Under the pieces are notes generated by a model. That model had not been told where the DNA came from and searched no databases. It saw only the letters and a list, made by a program, of their open reading frames with translations. The translations under genes and the position numbers were made by a program. Positions 23,561 to 30,514 of a DNA stretch of 48,978 nucleotides are shown one piece after another. Every line of letters begins with the position of its first letter. Position 1 is the first letter of the stretch. The DNA comes from Myxococcales bacterium (GTDB lineage Bacteria > Myxococcota_A > Polyangia > Palsa-1104 > SHYY01), in the NCBI GenBank assembly GCA_009692555.1, contig SHYY01000019.1, positions 1 through 48,978 on the forward strand. Reading direction: 5' to 3'.

Positions 23561-23602
23561 AATGCGACTCTGTCTAGCCCTATCCGCGCCACGCCAAGAT
23601 GA

Positions 23603-23622
23603 CCAGTTGACTGGTCAACTGG
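23603..23622. promoter_or_regulatory. Palindromic operator of the toxin-antitoxin operon
   Basis: CCAGTTGAC-TG-GTCAACTGG is a perfect 9-bp inverted repeat, 19 bp upstream of the antitoxin start. Phd/YefM antitoxins bind such palindromes over their own promoter, so conditional autoregulation is the natural reading. Confidence 0.75.
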
Positions 23623-23641
23623 CGCCGCCTATCGTCGCTGA

Positions 23642-23941
23642 ATGGCACCACGAGTGGCACCGAGGACGCATTCGCCGCGAGTCCCCCGCGTTCGCGAGAT
23701 CGCGATCAGCGAGTTCAAGACGCACTGCCTGCGCCTGATCGGTGAGGTCATGAAGACGCAGGGCGAGATCGTGATCACCAGGCGCGGCAAGCCGGTGGCG
23801 CGGGTGTCGGGCATCAAGCCGCGCAGCGGGAAGATCATGGGGAGCAGGCAGGGGATGGGCCGCGAGGTCGGCGACATCGTCCACAACGATTGGTCGCAAC
23901 TGTTCAACGTCCTCCGCGAGGATGGCGAAGACCAGACGTGA
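23642..23941 (+). CDS. Phd/YefM-family antitoxin
   Basis: A 99-aa protein. The Phd/YefM core is at about 19-60: REIAISEFKTHCLRLIGEVM, then GEIVITRRGKPVARVSGIKP, the beta-hairpin and helices that bind DNA. The C-terminal part (REVGDIVHNDWSQLFNVL) would be the flexible toxin-neutralising tail. The first 18 residues are Arg/Pro-rich and may not be translated; an alternative start is the GTG at 23654. There is no strong ribosome site. It overlaps the toxin gene by four bases (GTGA), the usual arrangement for translational coupling. Confidence 0.88.
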   Translation: MAPRVAPRTHSPRVPRVREIAISEFKTHCLRLIGEVMKTQGEIVITRRGKPVARVSGIKPRSGKIMGSRQGMGREVGDIVHNDWSQLFNVLREDGEDQT

Positions 23942-24336
23942 AATTCCTGCTCGACACCCATGTCCTGCTGCGCTGGACCGACGATCCGGCACGCCTGCTC
24001 TCGCCGCACCGCAGGATCCTCCGCGCTGCGGAGGCGAGCGGCGACCGGGTCGGCGCCAGCATCATCACGCTGTGGGAGATCGCTCAGTTGGTCGAGCGCG
24101 GGTGCTACGAGATCAGGGATTCGCTCAAGGAGTGCATCGCCTCGTTCGAGGCACACGACCTGATCGTCATCCTGCCGATCGACGGGGCGATCGCGATCGA
24201 CAGCCATCGCCTCGGCGCGAAGTTTCCCCGCGACCCCGTCGATCAGATCATCGCGGCTACCGCGCGCTGCCACGACCTGACGCTGCTCACCGCTGACGAG
24301 AGGATTCGCGACTCGGGTGCCGTGGCGACAAGGTGA
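23938..24336 (+). CDS. PIN-domain toxin, VapC-type ribonuclease
   Basis: A 132-aa toxin with the PIN nuclease acidic residues in place: Asp6 in FLLDTHVLLRW, Glu47 in SIITLWEIAQL, Asp99/Asp102 in RDPVDQIIAATA and Asp120 in LLTADERI. VapC-type toxins cleave tRNA or rRNA when freed from their antitoxin. The GTG start lies inside the antitoxin stop codon. Sequence layout (DTHxLLRW, PVDQIIAATA) resembles the PIN toxins usually paired with Phd-type antitoxins, which agrees with its neighbour. Its stop is 12 bp from the convergent SET gene. Confidence 0.92.
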   Translation: MKFLLDTHVLLRWTDDPARLLSPHRRILRAAEASGDRVGASIITLWEIAQLVERGCYEIRDSLKECIASFEAHDLIVILPIDGAIAIDSHRLGAKFPRDPVDQIIAATARCHDLTLLTADERIRDSGAVATR

Positions 24337-24348
24337 CCGGATCCGCCT

Positions 24349-24828
24349 TCAGAATCCGCCCTGCGCCCTGGCGACCGCGCACGCCTCGCCGAGGCAGGCC
24401 GGGTTGACGGCGCGGCAGCGACGGTAGATTTCGGGAAAGTCGTAGTCGATCGCCACCTCCTCGCCGGCCGCGAGGTCGCGCAGCGCGACCAGGTAGAGCG
24501 AGCGATCATCGCGCCCCTCGGGGATGGCGGTGGCGGCGCAGGCGTGGTTGACGAAGCGCGCGAGGCGGGTCGGCGCGCCGTCGAGGTAGCGGTCGTCGTC
24601 GATCCAGTAGATGTAGACGTTGCCCGCGGCCTCGCGGCGCGCGCACTCGGCGGCGTCGATCACCTCACCGGTGAGGATCATCAGCACCTCGCGCGCACGG
24701 AAGGGGCGGGCCGTGAACAGCCCCTCGCCCGCGATCGCCGACCGACCGACCACCAGATCGGCGGGATCGATCAGCGCCTCGTCGGGGAGGCGCTGGAGGC
24801 GCGGGGGATCGCTCTCGTCGGAGGTCAT
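24349..24828 (-). CDS. SET-domain protein
   Basis: A 159-aa protein consisting almost only of a SET methyltransferase fold. GRSAIAGEGLFTARPFRARE gives the N-terminal strand, RFVNHACAATA is the NHxC motif, and EEVAIDYDF is the conserved Asp-Tyr motif; a Cys pair (CLGEAC) follows in the post-SET position. SET proteins transfer methyl groups from SAM to protein lysines. The bacterial target is unknown. It lies 19 bp downstream of the pyroglutamyl-peptidase-like gene and is probably co-transcribed. Confidence 0.85.
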   Translation of the reverse strand: MTSDESDPPRLQRLPDEALIDPADLVVGRSAIAGEGLFTARPFRAREVLMILTGEVIDAAECARREAAGNVYIYWIDDDRYLDGAPTRLARFVNHACAATAIPEGRDDRSLYLVALRDLAAGEEVAIDYDFPEIYRRCRAVNPACLGEACAVARAQGGF

Positions 24829-24847
24829 CGGTGGCGGCAGATCGAGG

Positions 24848-25699
24848 CTAGGCGACCGGTTTTCCAGAGCCCGGGTTGCGGTCGGGTTCGTGGCGCGGCT
24901 CGTGCGGGCCCGGCTCGTGCTGCTCGCGCCGCCGCCGGTCCTTGACGTCCGCGACGGCGGTGGTGACCAGCTGGATGATCGCCGGGAGGTCGCGCTCCAC
25001 GTCGCTGATGTGCAGGAAGCCGACCTCCGCCCCGGTGTTCTGGAGCGCCTTCAGCTCGCGGTACTCGATGTAGTTGCACAGGTAATCGTCGTCGGGCTCG
25101 GTGTGGTTGACGCCCTCGAGGCCACCGCCTCCGAGCTTCTTCTGATCGGCCAGGATCTTGTCGACTGGCAGCGTCGTGCGGAGGAAGTCCGGGCCGTCCT
25201 CGGCGATCTTCTTTCCGCCCCCCTCGGCGCCCGAAGCGTCGGCGCCGCTCTTGTGGTTGACCGCGAACTCCTTGATCTCGTGGTGCCCCGCCGAGAAGCC
25301 CATCCCGATCACGATATCGGCCTTGAACGAGGCCAGCTCCCCGTCGACGAATGCGTCCACCTGGTCCCAGGTCACCGGGAGCACCTTGGTCATCACGATC
25401 GCGCCGGGGATCTTCACCTTGGCGAGCTGCTCGGCCATCGCCGCCGACGGGTTGTCCTCGATCCCCATGAACGAGCCGTAGCCGGTCACGAGCACCCGCA
25501 CCGGGCGATCGGGGTCCGCCTCGCCGCCCTTTCCGGGCCCGTGCGACATCCGCCGGATCGCGACGTCGGCGGCCTTCGCATCGGCCTTCGCCTTGCGCTG
25601 CCCGGGCTGCTTTTGCGGCTTTTCGCCGCCCTCGGCGACGTGCTCGGAATCCTGGCGCCGGGACTTCCCGGGGGCGACCTCGCGCGCGCGCTCGGACAT
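24848..25699 (-). CDS. Pyroglutamyl-peptidase I-like protein (peptidase C15 family)
   Basis: A 283-aa protein. After a hydrophilic 65-residue head with no signal peptide comes VRVLVTGYGSFMGIEDNPSA, the start of the C15 fold. The catalytic set can be placed: Glu144 in KEFAVNHK, Cys208 in DDYLCNYIEYREL and His230 in GFLHISDVE. C15 enzymes remove N-terminal pyroglutamate from peptides. The region between the second and third motifs is longer than in classical Pcp and there is a charged C-terminal tail rich in His/Glu/Pro, so substrate preference may differ. AGGAGGAG lies upstream of the ATG. It is 96 bp downstream of a lipoprotein gene. Confidence 0.82.
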   Translation of the reverse strand: MSERAREVAPGKSRRQDSEHVAEGGEKPQKQPGQRKAKADAKAADVAIRRMSHGPGKGGEADPDRPVRVLVTGYGSFMGIEDNPSAAMAEQLAKVKIPGAIVMTKVLPVTWDQVDAFVDGELASFKADIVIGMGFSAGHHEIKEFAVNHKSGADASGAEGGGKKIAEDGPDFLRTTLPVDKILADQKKLGGGGLEGVNHTEPDDDYLCNYIEYRELKALQNTGAEVGFLHISDVERDLPAIIQLVTTAVADVKDRRRREQHEPGPHEPRHEPDRNPGSGKPVA

Positions 25700-25795
25700 G
25701 GCGGTGGCTCCTCCTCGGAGAGGAGAGCGGATCGGCGCGGAAAAGTCGAGGGGGATCGATGCGGTGCGAGGAGCGGTGCGAGGAGGCGGCGGGTG

Positions 25796-26401
25796 TTACT
25801 TGCCGCCGGTGCGGCTCTGGATGTAGCCGTTCGCCTGGTCGGCCAGCGCGATCGCCGCCTGCCGGATGCGCTGCCCGGTCGACGGGGTGTAGATGCTCGG
25901 ATTGATGATCGACAGGAACTGCACCTCGTCGAGGACCGCGCCCGCGCCGTCGGCGATCTCGATCGTCAGGTGCACCTCGGTGCCACGGCTGCCGAAGCCC
26001 ACCGGGGAGAAGAAGCCCGGCTCGTAGACCTTGACCGACGGCTTGATCACGAACGTATCGGCGCCCGCGGCGGCCGCCATGTCGAGGCCCGCGCCCTTGC
26101 CCTTCTCGGTGAGGCGCTCCTTGAACTTCTCGGCGGCGCCTTCCTGATCCTTGCCGAAGGCCTCCTTCCACTTCTCCTGCTCCTCCGGCTTCTTCTTGGC
26201 GACGTAGTCGGCCACGCTCATGCGGTCCTTCTCGCGCGAGCCGATGGAGACCTTCTCCCAGTTCCACGCCTCGACGGAGAAGGCCTTCTTCCCCTGCAGC
26301 GTGTTGGGGGTCGCCTGCTTGACCACCACCCAGGTCGGGCCGCAGGCGGCGAGGGCCAGGAACGGAACGAATGCGTACTTGGTCAGCGTCGTGAATCTCA
26401 T
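25796..26401 (-). CDS. Lipoprotein of unknown family
   Basis: A 201-aa protein with signal MRFTTLTKYAFVPFLALAAC; the LAAC lipobox places the lipid on Cys20. The middle (about 65-105) is a Lys/Glu-rich helical segment. The C-terminal half is a beta-rich region with GADTFVIKPSVKVYEPGFFS and a final helix AAIALADQANGYIQSRTGGK. The layout recalls outer-membrane lipoproteins of the DUF4410/LPP20-like kind, but no family can be named with confidence. AAGGAGG lies nine bases before the ATG and a promoter is visible upstream. Confidence 0.75.
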   Translation of the reverse strand: MRFTTLTKYAFVPFLALAACGPTWVVVKQATPNTLQGKKAFSVEAWNWEKVSIGSREKDRMSVADYVAKKKPEEQEKWKEAFGKDQEGAAEKFKERLTEKGKGAGLDMAAAAGADTFVIKPSVKVYEPGFFSPVGFGSRGTEVHLTIEIADGAGAVLDEVQFLSIINPSIYTPSTGQRIRQAAIALADQANGYIQSRTGGK

Positions 26402-26427
26402 GTTTTGTTGCCTCCTTGGGGTGAGGC

Positions 26428-26456
26428 AGCTTTCACGGAACTTCCGATGCTGTCAA
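26428..26456 (-). promoter_or_regulatory. Candidate promoter with an internal palindrome for the lipoprotein gene
   Basis: On the minus strand a perfect TTGACA (26456-26451) is followed by a 17-bp spacer and a weak -10 AAAGCT (26433-26428), shortly before the Shine-Dalgarno sequence. The spacer holds an 11-bp palindrome CGGAA-G-TTCCG (26436-26446), placed where a repressor would block polymerase. Confidence 0.45.
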
Positions 26457-26606
26457 GCTGCATACACGCGGACCCGAGCTTGCGTTTTGCCGGCGGCCCG
26501 TCCAGGATCGGTGCCGTGCTCGGGGTCGCCCCGGGCCGCCGCACCGTCGTCGAGCAGGCTACGCGCAGCAGGAAATCACACCTCCGAGGGTATGCAAGGA
26601 GATCCA

Positions 26607-27119
26607 GTGGACGAGCAGCCGCGAGTCGGGGGATGGACGCAGGCCTACTGCACGACGTGCAAGGCGATCGGCGAGCATGTGGTGGTGGCGATGATCGAGG
26701 ATCGCCCGGCGAAGGTGGAGTGCGAGACCTGCCACAAGCAGCACCTGTTCCGTGCCGGCCTCCCCGGCGCGAAGGTCGCGCGCCCCGCAGCGACGGGGGG
26801 ACGGGTGCGCCGGACCACGCGCCCGCCGCCCGCGGAGACGGTTGACATCGCCGCCCTGGTCGCCGGGCGCCCGTCGCGCGGGTACGACCCGAAGTTGCAT
26901 TTTGCCGTCGGTGAGGTGGTGTCGCACCCGAGCTTCGGGGTCGGGCTGGTGACCCTGCTCCCGGGGCCGCAGAAGGTGGAGGTGGTCTTCCCTGCGGGCC
27001 CGAAGCTGCTCGCCCATGACCGCGGCCTGCCGACCGCGCCCGGCCTGGGCCGACCGGCGCCGCGTGACGACGCCAACGCCCCGCGGGTGAGCGACGCGCC
27101 ACCACCGCGCGCGAAGTAG
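26607..27119 (+). CDS. Zinc-ribbon protein with a C-terminal SH3/Tudor-like domain
   Basis: A 170-aa protein. The N-terminus has two CxxC knuckles, Cys15-Cys18 (YCTTCK) and Cys39-Cys42 (CETCHK), making a zinc ribbon. A basic linker follows (RVRRTTRPPP). Then FAVGEVVSHPSFGVGLVTLL, which matches the G-V-H-FG-G-V pattern of the small Tudor-like fold found in CarD-type factors and at the end of UvrD/PcrA helicases. This suggests contact with RNA polymerase or nucleic acid, by inference. The GTG at 26607 has a perfect AAGGAG five bases upstream and is preferred over the ATG at 26592. Confidence 0.72.
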   Translation: MDEQPRVGGWTQAYCTTCKAIGEHVVVAMIEDRPAKVECETCHKQHLFRAGLPGAKVARPAATGGRVRRTTRPPPAETVDIAALVAGRPSRGYDPKLHFAVGEVVSHPSFGVGLVTLLPGPQKVEVVFPAGPKLLAHDRGLPTAPGLGRPAPRDDANAPRVSDAPPPRAK

Positions 27120-27141
27120 CTTCCGCGCCGCCGGCCGCGGC

Positions 27142-28659
27142 CTACTTCACCGTCAACCGATAGGCCCCGTCCCACCCGTCGGGTGGCCCCTCGCGCAGGA
27201 AGCGCTCGCAGCGGGCGCGCAGCACCTGCGCCGCCTGGTCCGCCGGACAGGCCTCCAGGCATTGTCCCAGCGCCGTCCGTGCCTCGTCGAACCGCCCGGC
27301 GGCGTAGGCGTTGCGTGCCGCCGCGAAGCGCACCTTCTCCGCCGCCGCGGTGCGGTTCAAGGCCTCGGCCGGCGCCAGATCCGCGACCGGCGCAAGCTCG
27401 CCGGCGAGCGCCTGCAGCCCCGGCACGATGTCCAGCACGGCCGGACCCGCCTCGCTGACCGCGGCGCGCGCACGTGCCCTGATCTGCGCCAGGGTGGCCT
27501 CAGGTAGCCCCAGGCGCGCCCGGATCGCTGCAGTCAGGGCCTCCAGGAGCACGGCGAGCGGGCGGCCGCGTGCATGGTCGGCCTGGCCGGAGGCGACCTG
27601 GGCGCCGCGGATGCTGAAGCGGCGCGCCGCCTCGGCTACCAGGGCGCTCTTGCCGACACCGCTCGGGCCGACGATGGCGATCGCCGCGTGCGACGCGCTG
27701 GTCGCCGCGTCGACCAGCCAGCTCTGCAGCGCGGCCAGCGGTGCGTCGCGCCCGTACAGCCGGCGGGACGGCGTGAACACCTCGGGCACGTCCTGCTCGC
27801 CGAGCGCGAACACCGAAACCGTGCCGTTGGCTGCGAGGGCCGCGCGCGACCGCAGCAGGTCGTGCAGCACACCGTGCGCGCCGCGGTAACGATCGTCGGC
27901 GACCTTTTCCAGCAGCTTCATCATGATCTGCGAGATCGCCTCGGGGACCTCGGCGCGGAGGAGCGAGGGCGCCGGCGGGACCAGCGCGAGGGCGGCGTGG
28001 ACCGCCCGCAGCATGTCGTCGGTCGGCCCCGGCGCGACGCCCACCAGCAGCCGGTACAGGACGGCGCCGACGCTGAAGAGGTCGGTGCGACGGTCGACCG
28101 ACACCGCCAGCCGGCCGGTCTGCTCCGGTGCCCAGTAGCCGAGCGTTCCACCCAGCGCACCGTCGGCGGCCGGGCGCGCCGCGCGGCCTTCCACCCGCCG
28201 GCCTGCGCTGAAGTCGAGCAGGGTCACGCGGCCCGTCGCAGGGTCGATGGCGATGTTGGTGGGCGAAACGTCGAGGTGCAGGACGCCGGCGGCGTGAACC
28301 TTCACCAGCGCCGTGGTCAGCGCGACCCCGACCTCCAGGATCCGGTCGATGGGCAGGGGCGTGGTCTGGTCCTGCAGGGTCGTCTGGCCGAGATCCTCCA
28401 TCTCCAGCACCGGCCCCTGCGGGGTAGCCAGCAGCCGGTGGGCGCGCACCACGCCGTCGAAGTTCAGGTCGCGCAGGATCGAGAACTCGTCCGACAGGCG
28501 CCGGCCGGCCGTGGGGTCGTTGCAGCCTGGCGCGACGCTCTTGAGCACCACCGGGAGCTGATCGGCGCGCCGGCGCGCTCGCAGGATCAGGGTGCGCGTC
28601 GTGCGTTGAACCTCGACGACCCCGGTGTGCTCCGGCAGCGTCGGCTCGCTCGCCACCAT
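27142..28659 (-). CDS. Ser/Thr protein kinase fused to a truncated AAA-type ATPase module and a TPR-like tail
   Basis: A 505-aa protein. The kinase domain spans about 12-275: Lys40 in VVLKSV, HLDVSPTNI (Asp130; Asp replaces Arg of HRD), LLDFSAGRR (Asp149; DFS instead of DFG), YWAPEQ and DLFSVGAVLYRLLVG. A linker leads to RLYGRDAPLAALQSWL and Walker A GPSGVGKSAL (331-340), as in the large AAA-containing multi-domain kinases. Those proteins continue for more than a thousand residues, but here the ATPase is cut right after EALNR (about 436), with no Walker B. It is followed by a TPR-like segment FAAARNAYAAGRFDEARTAL and an ending DGWDGAYRLTVK that belongs to other regulators. GGAGG lies six bases before the ATG at 28659. 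It looks like a rearranged gene. Confidence 0.82.
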   Translation of the reverse strand: MVASEPTLPEHTGVVEVQRTTRTLILRARRRADQLPVVLKSVAPGCNDPTAGRRLSDEFSILRDLNFDGVVRAHRLLATPQGPVLEMEDLGQTTLQDQTTPLPIDRILEVGVALTTALVKVHAAGVLHLDVSPTNIAIDPATGRVTLLDFSAGRRVEGRAARPAADGALGGTLGYWAPEQTGRLAVSVDRRTDLFSVGAVLYRLLVGVAPGPTDDMLRAVHAALALVPPAPSLLRAEVPEAISQIMMKLLEKVADDRYRGAHGVLHDLLRSRAALAANGTVSVFALGEQDVPEVFTPSRRLYGRDAPLAALQSWLVDAATSASHAAIAIVGPSGVGKSALVAEAARRFSIRGAQVASGQADHARGRPLAVLLEALTAAIRARLGLPEATLAQIRARARAAVSEAGPAVLDIVPGLQALAGELAPVADLAPAEALNRTAAAEKVRFAAARNAYAAGRFDEARTALGQCLEACPADQAAQVLRARCERFLREGPPDGWDGAYRLTVK

Positions 28660-28770
28660 CAGCGCCCTCCGGCCTCGTCGAGCCCGCGCGGGTCGAGCCC
28701 CGCCCCCGAGGATTGCTCGCATCGGCTTCCGTCACGATGCACCACGCGCGGAGTATACGCCCCTGGCCCG

Positions 28771-29157
28771 CTAGGGAATCTCGATGTGGAGCATCCGCGC
28801 CGTGGGGGTCGACGGGTGTTCGGAGATCGGGATGTACTCGTCATCCACGTTGGCGCTGGCGACGGTGACCTTGAAGGCGAGCTGGTCGCCCGATCGTGCC
28901 GCGATCGGCGCGCCGTCGGCGATCGCGTCGTACTGGAGGGCGCCCGAGGATGGGGTGCCGGCGTCGGTGGACGGAAGCACGTAGGCGTGGGTGAAGGCGA
29001 CGATCGGGGTGTCGGCGGCTCCCGCGCGCCGCCACAGGATCTCGAAGCGTGCCGTCGGGCGGCCGACGATCACGCCATCGGCGAAAAGGTGGTAGGCCCC
29101 CGCCGGGAGCGGCCCCGGGAGCGGGTAGGTCAGCTCCAGGGGGTGCCCGACCCCCAC
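28771..29157 (-). CDS. Small protein of unknown function, partner of the preceding mini-lipoprotein
   Basis: A 128-aa beta-rich protein starting MGVGHPLELTYPLPGPLPAG, with HLFADGVIVGRPTARFEILW and an ordered C-terminus HIEIP. It begins at a GTG nine bases after the mini-lipoprotein stop and has no signal peptide of its own. The order of a tiny lipoprotein followed by such a protein looks like a conserved two-gene unit rather than a broken gene, because each part has its own plausible ends. Function is unknown. Confidence 0.6.
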   Translation of the reverse strand: MGVGHPLELTYPLPGPLPAGAYHLFADGVIVGRPTARFEILWRRAGAADTPIVAFTHAYVLPSTDAGTPSSGALQYDAIADGAPIAARSGDQLAFKVTVASANVDDEYIPISEHPSTPTARMLHIEIP

Positions 29158-29166
29158 CAGCGGCGG

Positions 29167-29310
29167 TCAGAAGGGCGGGGGTTCGCGATCCTGGAGCACC
29201 ACCAGGCCGTCGCGCGGGACGTTGAGCCACAGCGTGCGGGGGCCGGTGGTCTCGGGGCCGCACCCCGAGGCGGCGACCAGAAGCGTGAGGGCGGCGCAGC
29301 GCAGCGTCAT
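29167..29310 (-). CDS. Mini-lipoprotein (47 aa)
   Basis: The sequence begins MTLRCAALTLLVAASGC; ASGC is a lipobox, leaving a mature lipopeptide of about 31 residues that ends DREPPPF. The ATG overlaps the TGA of the methyltransferase gene (ATGA), so it is translated with it. Nothing beyond membrane anchoring can be proposed. Confidence 0.65.
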   Translation of the reverse strand: MTLRCAALTLLVAASGCGPETTGPRTLWLNVPRDGLVVLQDREPPPF

Positions 29311-29903
29311 CGGGAGTGCTCCAGGAAGACCACGAACTGCGCCGGCAGCAGGTCCGGCGCCTCGTCGACGAGATGGTAGCCGACCCGCGCGGCATCGGCC
29401 AGCAGCGCGGCACGGCCTGGCGCGTAGCCGACCACCACCAGGCGCGCTCCCGGGCGCAGCGACGGGGCGAGGCGCGCGAGCCAGGCGGCGCGGGCGGGCA
29501 GGAAGGGATCGACATGGCACAGCAGCGCGGCATCCACGCTGGCCGCGCCGAGCCCCGGGTCGTCGGCGGCGACGGCGCGGGTGGTGATGTTCGAGAGTCC
29601 GGCGGCGCGCGCACGATCGCGCAGGGTGGCGAGGGCGCCCTGGTCGATGTCGGTGGCGATCACGCGGCCCTCCGGGCCCACGGCGGCGGCGAGACGCAGG
29701 GTGAGGTAGCCGGGTCCCGCGCCGAGATCGGCCACCGTCGCGCCGCGGCGGAGATCAAGGCGCGCGACGAGCGCCGCGGGGCGGAGGAGCTTGTCGCGCT
29801 CTCCTTCGAGCAGCGACGAGCGGGTGGCCGGCGGAGGGGAAGCGGGGCGATCGCAACCCGCGAGAATGAAGAGGAGGCCGGCGAGGAGGCGGGACGCGGT
29901 CAC
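29307..29903 (-). CDS. Class I SAM-dependent methyltransferase-like protein with a lipoprotein signal
   Basis: A 198-aa protein. The N-terminus MTASRLLAGLLFILAGC is a lipoprotein signal (LAGC, Cys17). It is followed by a Rossmann methyltransferase core: VADLGAGPGYLTLRLAAAVG (motif I, about 57-76), VIATDIDQGAL (motif II, acidic residue after the second strand) and AALLCHVDPFL further on. SAM is not normally available outside the cytoplasm, so an anchored periplasmic methyltransferase-like protein is odd, though such fusions occur in deltaproteobacteria-like genomes. The start is a GTG with no visible ribosome site. A 278-bp mobile element sits only 16 bp upstream. Confidence 0.78.
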   Translation of the reverse strand: MTASRLLAGLLFILAGCDRPASPPPATRSSLLEGERDKLLRPAALVARLDLRRGATVADLGAGPGYLTLRLAAAVGPEGRVIATDIDQGALATLRDRARAAGLSNITTRAVAADDPGLGAASVDAALLCHVDPFLPARAAWLARLAPSLRPGARLVVVGYAPGRAALLADAARVGYHLVDEAPDLLPAQFVVFLEHSR

Positions 29904-29919
29904 GAGGGGAGGGGGCCGC

Positions 29920-30197
29920 TAGGAGCTTGTTGGGGAAGGCGCCGTAGCGTTGCTCTCCGAGCTTGCTGCAGGTCGGCGATAGCCGACGAGGCTGCCGAGA
30001 CCGAGGCCAGGCCTGGGCCCCCGCCGCAGGACGGGGAGGCCGCAGGCCGAAAAGCGACGACGACGATGGACTGCTTTCTGCAATCCTGAGGAGGAGCGAC
30101 GTTGCTCTCCGAGCTTGCTGCGCGTCGGCGATAGCCGACGAAGCATGGCCGAAGGGATCGGCGGTCGCAGTAGGCGCATTACCCCAACAGGCTCCTA
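29920..30197. mobile_element. 278-bp MITE-like element with terminal inverted repeats
   Basis: The left end TAGGAGCTTGTTGGGG (29920-29935) and the inverted right end (30182-30197, reading TAGGAGCCTGTTGGGG on the other strand) match at 15 of 16 bases. Both outer ends are TA, the target duplicated by Tc1/mariner/IS630-type transposases. Inside is a 45-bp direct repeat (29948-29992 and 30098-30142, about 3 mismatches) whose copies each hold the hairpin GTCGGC-GATA-GCCGAC. No transposase is encoded, so it would move only in trans. Confidence 0.75.
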
Positions 30198-30407
30198 ACG
30201 GTGCGGATAGGGATCGCGGCGCGCCTCGTCGCTCACGTCCTCGCGCTTTCCGCACGCCCGGCACAGCACCTTGATCCGGTAGCCGTAGCCGCTGACCGCG
30301 GCCGCGGTGACGAATTCGGCGTCGGGGCAGGCACCGCGATGCTGGGCGATGAACTGGTCGGCCTTCGCCTTCTCCGTCGGGAACAGCATGTCGTAGCGGT
30401 CTTCCAT
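30195..30407 (-). CDS. Small CxxC protein of unknown function
   Basis: A 70-aa protein: MEDRYDMLFPTEKAKADQFI, then CPDAEF, a Gly-Tyr rich turn and VLCRACGKREDV, where a CxxC pair could bind metal. Its TAG stop coincides with the outermost TA of the MITE plus the next G; the empty site would also read TAG, so the insertion did not change the protein. It probably once stood directly upstream of the methyltransferase gene. Confidence 0.5.
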   Translation of the reverse strand: MEDRYDMLFPTEKAKADQFIAQHRGACPDAEFVTAAAVSGYGYRIKVLCRACGKREDVSDEARRDPYPHR

Positions 30408-30475
30408 GGCCCTGCATCGTGCCGCAAAGCGCGGGCCGGGTCCAGGCGAGAGCGGCCGGAGCGTCCGCGTTCACC

Positions 30476-30505
30476 TTGACAATCCGGGGACGGGTGCTGG
30501 ACGAT
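30476..30505 (+). promoter_or_regulatory. Candidate promoter of the Cys-rich lipoprotein/ABC operon
   Basis: A perfect TTGACA (30476-30481) is followed after 18 bases by GACGAT (30500-30505, 3/6 consensus), ten bases before the ATG. It is the only promoter-like pair in this intergenic stretch. Confidence 0.4.
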
Positions 30506-30514
30506 CAGTGGATT

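Noticed and set aside
28771-29310. Frameshift between the mini-lipoprotein and the following small protein
   Set aside because: The lipoprotein ends in its own characteristic EPPPF and the next frame starts at a GTG nine bases later; two separate genes fit better.
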